64,000 nt of DNA from Actinophytocola algeriensis (lineage in GTDB: Bacteria > Actinomycetota > Actinomycetes > Mycobacteriales > Pseudonocardiaceae): contig NZ_JACHJQ010000011.1 of assembly GCF_014203735.1 (NCBI RefSeq), positions 248,001 to 312,000 of the forward strand, in the 5' to 3' direction. A program made the translations under genes and the position numbers. The notes below the pieces were generated by a model. It did not search any database, was not told the DNA's origin, and saw only the letters and a list, made by a program, of their open reading frames with translations. Of the stretch, positions 35,545 to 42,291 are shown piece after piece (the first letter of the stretch is position 1; the number at the start of each line of letters is the position of its first letter).

Positions 35545-36128
35545 GCCTGCTGGACGTCGACCTCGCCGCGCCGCACCGCGTCGAGGGGATCGCGGCCGAA
35601 GGGCTGCGTGCGCTGGGTGCGGTGCGGGAGCGCTCCTCGGAGGTCGACGAGGCCGTCGACGAGATGTTCGAGCGCCAGGAACGCACCCGGCGGGAGCTGG
35701 ACGAGCAGGTCAGGCAGGCCGCCGCCGAGGGTGACAAGCCCGAGGAGAAGGCGGACGAGGACCGGCCGAAGCCGAAGCGCACGCTCTCCCTCGGCGGCGA
35801 CGAGTTCCACCAGGCACGCGAGACCAACCAGGCCGAGGCGCCGAAACCCGCCCTGCCGCCGAAACCCGCGGTGCCGCCGCAGTCGACCGTGCCGCCGCCT
35901 CCGGCTCCCGAGCCGGAGCCCAGGGACGAGGCCCCGAACCCGGCGAGGACGCTCAAGCTCGGCGCCCGTGACGACGCCGAGGACGAGGCGCCCCAGCCGA
36001 ACAGGACGACGAAGCTCGGCGCCCGCGACGACGAGGAACCGCAGCGGGAGCAACGCCAGCCACGTCGTCCCAGGCCACCGCGGCCGGAGGGGGACGACGA
36101 CATGTCCGGGCGGACCTGGTTGCGGTAG
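35541..36128 (+). CDS. Small coiled-coil/acidic protein with RTLKLG repeats
   Basis: I do not recognise this 195-residue protein. Residues 25-65 are a charged coiled coil (SSEVDEAVDEMFERQERTRR). The rest is Pro/Glu-rich with three spaced copies of a short motif: RTLSLGGD, RTLKLGARDD and RTTKLGARDD. It ends with DDDMSGRTWLR. The acidic, Trp-containing ending resembles that of the 39280-39795 product. GTG 35541 overlaps the upstream stop, so translation is coupled to the large WXG gene. No export signal; perhaps a cytoplasmic partner of the substrate. Confidence 0.65.
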   Translation: MSLLDVDLAAPHRVEGIAAEGLRALGAVRERSSEVDEAVDEMFERQERTRRELDEQVRQAAAEGDKPEEKADEDRPKPKRTLSLGGDEFHQARETNQAEAPKPALPPKPAVPPQSTVPPPPAPEPEPRDEAPNPARTLKLGARDDAEDEAPQPNRTTKLGARDDEEPQREQRQPRRPRPPRPEGDDDMSGRTWLR

Positions 36129-36265
36129 CGGAAGCAAATCCCCCGCCCGGCCTCACCGTCACCTGTGCATAGGTACATTCTGTGCAGATGCGACGGCACC
36201 GGTCGCCATCGGCGCGCGTCGAACGAGGGCAACCGCGCTAGGGACACTGGAGGGGGACTCCGAAC

Positions 36266-36631
36266 GTGAACACGCCACCGCCGAGTGGACCGCCCGCCAA
36301 CCCGGGTGGTGTCCAGGCACCGGACGGGTACAAGACCGACACCGAGCAGATGTCGGGGGTCGGCCGGACCATCGGCACCCAGGCCGAGGACGCCAAGGGT
36401 GAGGTCGCCGAGGTCCAGCCGGCCAAGGTGCAGGCCGCCGAGTTCGGCCAGCACGAGGAACACCAGGCCTGGCACGGCGACTACGCCGCCGCCATCGAGC
36501 AGTTCGGGGCGGGCGCCGCGGCCATGTGCGACAACCTCGTCGCGTTCGCCGGGCAGCTGGACGCCGCGGGCGCCACCTACAGCGACAGTGACAGCAGCGC
36601 CGAGACCAACGTCAACTCGGTGCAGGTCTGA
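36266..36631 (+). CDS. Small WXG100/EspC-like T7SS protein, first gene of the ACP/KS operon
   Basis: The 121-residue protein has a Pro/Gly-rich start and a helical body (TEQMSGVGRTIGTQAEDAKG, HQAWHGDYAAAIEQFGAGAA) with His-Gly in place of the usual WXG turn. It ends in a Ser/Asp-rich tail. It is the counterpart of the 33188-33514 gene, preceding a very large WXG protein by 2 bp. The GTG start has GGAGGGGG about 9 bases upstream. It opens a chain of seven genes to 44663 with gaps of at most 12 bp. Confidence 0.68.
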   Translation: MNTPPPSGPPANPGGVQAPDGYKTDTEQMSGVGRTIGTQAEDAKGEVAEVQPAKVQAAEFGQHEEHQAWHGDYAAAIEQFGAGAAAMCDNLVAFAGQLDAAGATYSDSDSSAETNVNSVQV

Positions 36632-36633
36632 CC

Positions 36634-39267
36634 GTGGCCAAGACCTGGGAAGAGGTCAAGGGCGTCCTCGACGACCCGTACGTCTCCGCGGACACCAAGG
36701 AGGCGTTGCTCGCGGCGTACGTCCGGGAGAACCAGGGGCCGTTCGGCTACAACGACCTGCCCGACGAGGTCGAGGACTACACCGACGGCACCAAGGCCAG
36801 CTACAACATCGACGGTGGCGACGCGTTCGCCGGGCAGGTCATCGGCACCGACGACCTGTACGACACGGCGCAGGACGAGTCGGACGAGGCCGGGTACAGC
36901 GCGGGCCTCAACGACGAGAGCGTCGAGGACGGCCGCACCGAGATCGAGGACATGCGGCTCCCCTCCGAGGGGTCGAGCGTCGGGGTCCAGAACTCGGACG
37001 AGATCTTCGAGGCCGCACGGGACGCGCTGCGGATCTTCCAGGACTTCCTGCCGGTCAACGACAAGGTGCCCGCCGACTCCCTTGGCCGCCAGGGCAAGCT
37101 GAAGTTCGAGACGGACATCGTCAAGCGGTACGAAGAGCAGATGGGCATCTCGTTCAAGAACTTCCTGGACGATGCCGACCGCATCCGCGCGGCGTACGGG
37201 ACGCTCTCCGAGCTGAACACCACCACCGAGACCGAGCTGAACAACCTCTACCGGGAGTGGACGGGGCAGGCGGCGAACGCGTCCTACCAGCACTACTCGG
37301 AGAAGATCGCCCCGAACGTCACCGACCTGCTCGGCTACCTGGAGACCGCGCCGGAGCTGATCTCCACCGCGGTCACCAACATCTTCTCCGCCTGCAAGGA
37401 CAAGGCGAACGACGTCATCGGCCTGTACCAGAGCATGGGCGGCACACTCGGCAGCGCGACGCCCGCGATCGCCGACAAGGTGGTGACGCTCGCCGCGGGT
37501 GACTTCGACGACCAGGACCAGGTGCTGGAGGTCGCCGCGTGGGTTGACTCGGTGACCGGGTCCAACCTCGAGGAGACGATCCGCAACGACAACTGCGGGT
37601 TGAACGACGAGAACAAGGACTACGTGATCCGCGAGTGCAAGAAGTGGATCCGGGAGTCGTTCAACGAGGACCTGCACGAGACGTTGTGGGTGAGCTTCGA
37701 CCAGGCCTGCACGGACGCGCTCGAAGCGGTCAACCTGCACTACGAGGCGTTGAACGGGGTTCTCAAGGAGTACGAGAACAAGTTCACCGCGGCCCAGGCG
37801 CCGCCGCCGAACCAGCCTCCTCCCAACCAGCCGCCGCCCCCGAACCAGCCGCCGCCCGAGCAGCCAGGCGGCGGTGGCGGAGGCGGAGGCGGTGGTGGTG
37901 GAGGTGGCCCGTCGACTCCTTCGACGCCGCCGGTGCCCGAGATGCCCGAGATCCCGACACCGCCCTCGACGACGGACCCGAACGGGGCCGACCCCAACGA
38001 TCCGAACGGGCCGGGTGGCCCGAACGACCCGAACGATCCGAACAACCCCGACGTGCCCACCACGCCGACGGAGAACCAGGAAGAGACGGTCACCATCTCC
38101 GACGGTGACCACGAGATCTCGGTCACCAGCCCGGACGGCCAGGGCATGGTCCAGGTGACGGTCGACGACGGCAGCGGACAGCCGAAGACGTACACACTCG
38201 ACTTCGGCGGCCCCGATGCGCCCGGTACCCCCGGGGGACCGGGCGCGCCTGGTCAGCCCGGCACCCCGGGAGCGACGGGTGGCGGCCCGCAGGGCTTCGG
38301 CCCGGACGGCCGGCCGCCGACCGTGCCGGGACCGGACGCGCCGATCGAGCCCGGTCCGGACGGCAAGTGCGTGATCACCGACGGGGACCTGACCATCACC
38401 GCGGAGCGGCCGGAGGGCCAGCCCGACACGGTGGTCGTGACCGTCGACGACGGCACCGGCGAACCGACGACCTACAACCTCGACTACTCCGAGGCGAACA
38501 CCCAGCCGGGCGGCGTCACCACGATGCCCGCCCCGGGTGCGATGCCGCAGGAGCTGGTCGACGCCAACCGGCAGGTCGACCAGGCCGACTTCACGCCGGA
38601 CGGCGTGACCACCGGCCCCGCGTTCGGTGAGATGCCGCAGTCGTTGCAGGGTGAGCAGGTCAGCACGCAGCCCGCGTTCGGTGAGATGCCGGACTCGTTG
38701 CAGGGTGAGCAGATCAGCACCCAGCCCGCGTATGGCGAGATGCCGCAGTCGTTGCAGGGTGAGCAGATCAGTACCCAGCCCGCGTTCGGTGACGGGCCGC
38801 CGTCACAGGGCCAGCAGTTCAGTGCCCAGCCCGCGTTCGGCGAGATGCCACAGCAGCTGCAGCCCGAACAGCACGCGTTCGCCACGTCCGCGTCGGCCGC
38901 CAACGACCCGGGCATGTCCGGGTTCAACGGCGGGCACGCGGCGTCCGGTGAGGCGGGCTCCGGGTGGTTCGGCGGCGGCCAGGAGCAGTCGCAGTCGCCG
39001 TACATGCACGGGTCCAGCGGGGAGGCGGGGCTGCCGACCGCGCCGGACAGCGTGGCGGGCGCCACCTCCGACTCGCCGTCCGGGCAGGACCAGGCGCATC
39101 CTGGGATGGCCGGTGGCGGCATGCCGATGATGGGCGGCGGTGGTGGCGGTGGCGGTGGTGGCGACACCGAACGTGCCGGCAGCCAGTGGCGCACCACCGG
39201 CGACCTGTTCGACGAGCCGAACGACCCGCAGAGCCTGCGGGGCGCGTTCGGTGGCGAGGACCGTTAA
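36634..39267 (+). CDS. Very large WXG protein with DGD repeats and FGEMPQSLQ tandem repeats
   Basis: The 877-residue predicted T7SS substrate opens with KTWEEVKGVLDDPYVSADTK. A helical region to about residue 385 has Trp209-Thr-Gly211 (REWTGQAANASY) and conserved Cys/Trp positions (NDNCGLND, RECKKWIRESF). A Pro/Gly/Asn-rich linker with a poly-Gly run follows, then two DGD repeats (488-524, 581-618) and five degenerate copies of PAFGEMPQSLQGEQVSTQ (662-746). A Gly/Met patch and the C-terminal tag SQWRTTGDLFDEP end the chain. Over the first ~385 residues it is nearly identical to the 42288-44663 product. The two paralogs flank the ACP/ketosynthase trio. Confidence 0.72.
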   Translation: MAKTWEEVKGVLDDPYVSADTKEALLAAYVRENQGPFGYNDLPDEVEDYTDGTKASYNIDGGDAFAGQVIGTDDLYDTAQDESDEAGYSAGLNDESVEDGRTEIEDMRLPSEGSSVGVQNSDEIFEAARDALRIFQDFLPVNDKVPADSLGRQGKLKFETDIVKRYEEQMGISFKNFLDDADRIRAAYGTLSELNTTTETELNNLYREWTGQAANASYQHYSEKIAPNVTDLLGYLETAPELISTAVTNIFSACKDKANDVIGLYQSMGGTLGSATPAIADKVVTLAAGDFDDQDQVLEVAAWVDSVTGSNLEETIRNDNCGLNDENKDYVIRECKKWIRESFNEDLHETLWVSFDQACTDALEAVNLHYEALNGVLKEYENKFTAAQAPPPNQPPPNQPPPPNQPPPEQPGGGGGGGGGGGGGGPSTPSTPPVPEMPEIPTPPSTTDPNGADPNDPNGPGGPNDPNDPNNPDVPTTPTENQEETVTISDGDHEISVTSPDGQGMVQVTVDDGSGQPKTYTLDFGGPDAPGTPGGPGAPGQPGTPGATGGGPQGFGPDGRPPTVPGPDAPIEPGPDGKCVITDGDLTITAERPEGQPDTVVVTVDDGTGEPTTYNLDYSEANTQPGGVTTMPAPGAMPQELVDANRQVDQADFTPDGVTTGPAFGEMPQSLQGEQVSTQPAFGEMPDSLQGEQISTQPAYGEMPQSLQGEQISTQPAFGDGPPSQGQQFSAQPAFGEMPQQLQPEQHAFATSASAANDPGMSGFNGGHAASGEAGSGWFGGGQEQSQSPYMHGSSGEAGLPTAPDSVAGATSDSPSGQDQAHPGMAGGGMPMMGGGGGGGGGGDTERAGSQWRTTGDLFDEPNDPQSLRGAFGGEDR
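38617..38871 (+). repeat. 54-bp coding tandem repeats (FGEMPQSLQGEQ units)
   Basis: About five in-frame copies of an 18-residue unit, PAFGEMPQSLQGEQVSTQ and variants, span residues 662-746 of the large WXG protein. The first three are 54 bp each with few changes; the fourth is shorter and more divergent. The paralog at 42288-44663 lacks them, so they expanded after duplication. Confidence 0.85.
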
Positions 39268-39279
39268 GAGGGGAATCTG

Positions 39280-39795
39280 ATGGGCGCTTACGACCAGGCC
39301 GCGGCCGCGGCGGCCAAGATGGCGCAGGTGCAGCGGGAGATGTCGGACCGCCGTGCGCTCCGCGACCGCAACTTCACGCAGAAGCGTGAGCAGTCGCTCG
39401 AGGCGTTCAAGAAGCAGGGTCCGGTGATGGCCCAGGTCGCCAAGCACATGGGCGAGCTGGGCCGCCGCCGTGCGCAGGCCGGTGGCTGGGCCACCGAGAA
39501 GACGGAGCAGGACAAGGACTTCGTCATGGGCTTCGGCTTCGAGGACGAGGAGCAGAAGGACCCGTACGGCTACCGCCCGCCGCAGCGGCCGTCGGGTCCC
39601 GACACCCCGCCCGGCGGGATCGGCACGATCGACAACGAGGCCCCGCCCATGCCGCCGCCCGCGCCGGAGGCCCCGCCCGCGCCAGCACCCCCGGCCCCGC
39701 CGCGCGCCCCACGTGGCCCGCGCAGGCCGGAGCCGCAGGTGCTGGACGACGAGGACGACTTCTCGAACCAGTCCAGCTGGATGCAGAACCGGTGA
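39280..39795 (+). CDS. Small T7SS-associated protein with acidic EDDFSNQSSW end
   Basis: I do not recognise this 171-residue protein. Residues 1-75 are helical and charged, Ala/Lys/Gln-rich (DQAAAAAAKMAQVQREMSDRR). A Pro-rich part with PPYGYRPPQRP-like segments follows. The C-terminus is LDDEDDFSNQSSWMQNR, an acidic-aromatic tag comparable to EDFSQ in the 27904-28539 product. The ATG follows GAGGGGAA. Its stop overlaps the GTG start of the acyl carrier protein gene (GTGA), so its translation is coupled to the ACP/KS genes. Confidence 0.66.
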   Translation: MGAYDQAAAAAAKMAQVQREMSDRRALRDRNFTQKREQSLEAFKKQGPVMAQVAKHMGELGRRRAQAGGWATEKTEQDKDFVMGFGFEDEEQKDPYGYRPPQRPSGPDTPPGGIGTIDNEAPPMPPPAPEAPPAPAPPAPPRAPRGPRRPEPQVLDDEDDFSNQSSWMQNR

Positions 39796-40043
39796 ACAGG
39801 CGGGTCGCGGAGCGGGCGGACGAGATCAGGGCGGTCGTGTGCCGGGTGCTGGAGGTCGACGACGACCAGGTCGGGCCCGCCGACCACTTCGTCGACGACC
39901 TCGGCGCGGACTCCATGAAGCTGATCGAGCTGCTCGCCAACCTGGAGATCGAGTTCGACGTCGAGGTGGACCCGGCCGAGTTCGAGCGCCTGGTCAGCCT
40001 GGACGGCGTCTACGCGGTGCTGAGCGAGGCTCTGGAGAAGTGA
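39792..40043 (+). CDS. Acyl carrier protein
   Basis: The 83-residue protein is a four-helix type II ACP. The phosphopantetheine site is Ser41 in LGADSMKLIELL, with helix II following and the acidic FDVEVDPAEFERL after it. It should carry an acyl chain as a thioester for the ketosynthase encoded next. The genomic place is unusual: it overlaps the T7SS-type gene upstream (GTGA) and the ketosynthase gene downstream (GTGA). It is unlikely to be the essential fatty-acid ACP, which normally sits with fabD, fabH and fabF. Confidence 0.92.
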   Translation: MNRRVAERADEIRAVVCRVLEVDDDQVGPADHFVDDLGADSMKLIELLANLEIEFDVEVDPAEFERLVSLDGVYAVLSEALEK

Positions 40044-41239
40044 ACCGGGTCGCGGTGACCGGGCTCGGTGTGGTGTCCAGCATCGGGACGGGCATCGACC
40101 GGTACACGGCCGGGTTGCGGGCCGGGCGCAGCGGCGCCCGGCCCATCAGCGTGTTCGACACCGACGGCTTCGCCAACGACATCGGTTGCGAGGTCACGGA
40201 CTTCGACCCGGCGCGCTGGATCACCGCGCAGCCCGTCGAGGACCTTGGCCGGGCCGCGCGGTTCTCGGTGGCCGCCGCGCGGATGGCCGTCGACGACGCG
40301 GGGCTCGACCAGGACGGCCTGCGATCTGGCCGGGGCATGGTGTGCCTCGGCACCACCGACGGCGGCGGCGACGCGGGTGAGCGGATCGCCGAGCACGTCG
40401 TGCGCGGCACCGGGATCCCCGCCCACCTGCCGCGCCGGGTGCCCGCCGCGTCGATCCCGGTGGCCGTCGCCCGCGAACTCGGACTGTCCGATGTGGACAT
40501 ATCGACGGTCGCGACCGCCTGTGCCGCCGGGAACTACGCGCTCGGCAACGCCTACGACGCGATCGCGTCCGGCGACGTCGACTTCGCGTTGTGCGGTGGC
40601 GCGGATGCCATGTGCCGCATGACGTTCACCGGTTTCTACCGGCTCGGCGCGGTCGACCCGGAGCGCTGCAGGCCGTTCGACGTCGGCAGGCAGGGCATCC
40701 TCACCGGTGAGGGCGCGGGCGTGCTCGTGCTGGAACCACTGGAGAAGGCCGTCGCGCGCGGCGCCCGGATCTACGCCGAGGTGCTGGGCTACGGCCTGAA
40801 CTGCGACGCCAGGCACCCCGTCGCCCCCGACCAGGACAGCGTCGCCGCCTGCATGTGGCTCGCGCTCGACGACGCGGGGGTCACGCCGGACCAGGTCGAC
40901 CTGATCTCCGCGCACGGCACCGGCACGAAAGCCAACGACACCACCGAGTGCGGCGCGATCCGCGACGTGTTCGGGGCGGCACCGCCCAGAACCGTGTCGG
41001 TGAAGTCCATGCTCGGTCACACCATGGGCGCGGCGAGCGCGCTGTCGGCGATCGCGTGCGCGGTCGCCATCCGCGAGGGCTTCATCCCGCCCACCATCAA
41101 CCACACCGAGACCGACCCGGCGTGCGGCATCGACTGCGTGCCCAACGTGGCGGTCGAGGCGGACCTGCGGGTCGTGCAGAACAACGCGCTCGCGTTCGGC
41201 GGCGACAACGCGGTCGTCCTCTTCGGACGGCCGACATGA
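40040..41239 (+). CDS. Beta-ketoacyl-ACP synthase (FabF/KS-alpha type)
   Basis: The 399-residue ketosynthase is complete. The catalytic triad is Cys161 (TVATACAAGNYALG), His292 (ISAHGTGTKAND) and His327 (MLGHTMGAA). It should condense an acyl thioester with malonyl-ACP using the ACP encoded just before. GTG 40040 overlaps the ACP stop and the stop overlaps the start of the KS-like gene. The order KS-alpha then KS-like resembles type II polyketide minimal sets, but no acyltransferase, ketoreductase, dehydratase or cyclase gene is seen; malonyl loading may be borrowed from primary metabolism. The only neighbours are T7SS-type genes. Confidence 0.9.
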   Translation: MNRVAVTGLGVVSSIGTGIDRYTAGLRAGRSGARPISVFDTDGFANDIGCEVTDFDPARWITAQPVEDLGRAARFSVAAARMAVDDAGLDQDGLRSGRGMVCLGTTDGGGDAGERIAEHVVRGTGIPAHLPRRVPAASIPVAVARELGLSDVDISTVATACAAGNYALGNAYDAIASGDVDFALCGGADAMCRMTFTGFYRLGAVDPERCRPFDVGRQGILTGEGAGVLVLEPLEKAVARGARIYAEVLGYGLNCDARHPVAPDQDSVAACMWLALDDAGVTPDQVDLISAHGTGTKANDTTECGAIRDVFGAAPPRTVSVKSMLGHTMGAASALSAIACAVAIREGFIPPTINHTETDPACGIDCVPNVAVEADLRVVQNNALAFGGDNAVVLFGRPT

Positions 41240-42291
41240 CCGGTGTGCTCATCACCGCGTGGTCGGCGCTCACCCCGTTCGGCCACGGCAGGGCCGCGTT
41301 CGCCGACGGCGTGCTGCGCGGCGTACCCGCGAAGCCCGTGTCCACGAAGGACGACTGGGCCGAGGCGGACGCCAGGGTGGTGCCGGACTTCGACATCGTC
41401 GAGCAGCTGGGCCGCAAGGGCACCAGCTCCATGGACCGCACCAGCGCGCTCGCGATCGCCACCCTCCGCGAGCTGGTGGCCGACGCGGGCGGTGCGGTGG
41501 AGATCGACGCGCGCACCGGTGTCGTGCTCGGCACCACCAGCGGCAGCAACCGCACCCAGTTCGAGTTCACGCGGGACTCGCTGACCCGCCGCAAGCCCTA
41601 CCTCGTCAACCCGGCGCAGATGCCGTTCGCGCTGATGAACTCGGCCGCCGCGCAGTGCGCCATGTGGCACGGCCTGACCGGCCCGAACAGCACGGTGGCC
41701 GCGGGCAGGAACGCGGGACCCTCGGTGCTGCGGTACGCGAGCAGGCTCCTGCGCACCGGGCGGGCGAGCGGCGTGTTCGCGGGTGCCGTCGAGGAGCACA
41801 GCGGCGCTCGGGAGCTGCTGGAACCGGGTGGTGTGCTGGGTGAGGCGAGCGTCCTGTTGTTTATGCAAACCGGGGAGCCGGGGAACCGACCGGCGCTAGC
41901 GGAGGTCGTAGCGTTGGACACGCGGCTCGGCGAGCCACGCCGTGCGCTCGCCGGGTGTCTCGAGCACGTGCTGTCGGGGCTCGCGGTGGACGAGGTGTGG
42001 GGAATCGCCTCGACGGCCGCGGATCCGGAGTTGTCCGAAGTGGAACGGGAAGCGACGGGTGAGGTGTTGGGCCCGCGGGTCGAGACGGTGGTCCGCCCTG
42101 GTCTGCTGGTCGGGGACACGGGTGCCGCGAGCGGCGTCCTCGGTGTCGCCGCGCTGCTGGCCGCGGCGGAGGCCGACACCGCTGCGCGTGGCCGGCTCGC
42201 GGTGGCCACGTCGGTCGACCGGGACGGCACGGCCGGCGCGGTCGTGCTTCGCTTGACGGGATCGCCGCACGAATTGAGGGGTGAGGGATGA
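41236..42291 (+). CDS. Ketosynthase-like protein lacking catalytic residues (KS-beta/CLF-like)
   Basis: The 351-residue thiolase-fold protein is related to the preceding ketosynthase but shorter. The nucleophile region reads STVAAGRNAGPS, with Arg158 where the partner has Cys161. The GHT histidine is replaced in LLVGDTGAASGV, and the AHGTGT block is missing. All three catalytic residues are lost, as in chain-length factors, although CLFs usually have Gln at the Cys position. It probably forms a heterodimer with the KS and shapes its pocket. Start and stop overlap both neighbours (ATGA), linking it to the large WXG gene downstream. Confidence 0.82.
   Translation: MTGVLITAWSALTPFGHGRAAFADGVLRGVPAKPVSTKDDWAEADARVVPDFDIVEQLGRKGTSSMDRTSALAIATLRELVADAGGAVEIDARTGVVLGTTSGSNRTQFEFTRDSLTRRKPYLVNPAQMPFALMNSAAAQCAMWHGLTGPNSTVAAGRNAGPSVLRYASRLLRTGRASGVFAGAVEEHSGARELLEPGGVLGEASVLLFMQTGEPGNRPALAEVVALDTRLGEPRRALAGCLEHVLSGLAVDEVWGIASTAADPELSEVEREATGEVLGPRVETVVRPGLLVGDTGAASGVLGVAALLAAAEADTAARGRLAVATSVDRDGTAGAVVLRLTGSPHELRGEG

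Noticed and set aside
39470-41239. 589-residue ketosynthase start
   Set aside because: The extra N-terminal part overlaps two other genes and is Arg/Pro-rich noise; GTG 40040 overlapping the ACP stop fits the family.
39792-42291. Ordinary fatty-acid synthase II cluster
   Set aside because: No fabD, fabH, fabG or accD gene is present and one KS is inactive, so it is not the housekeeping cluster.
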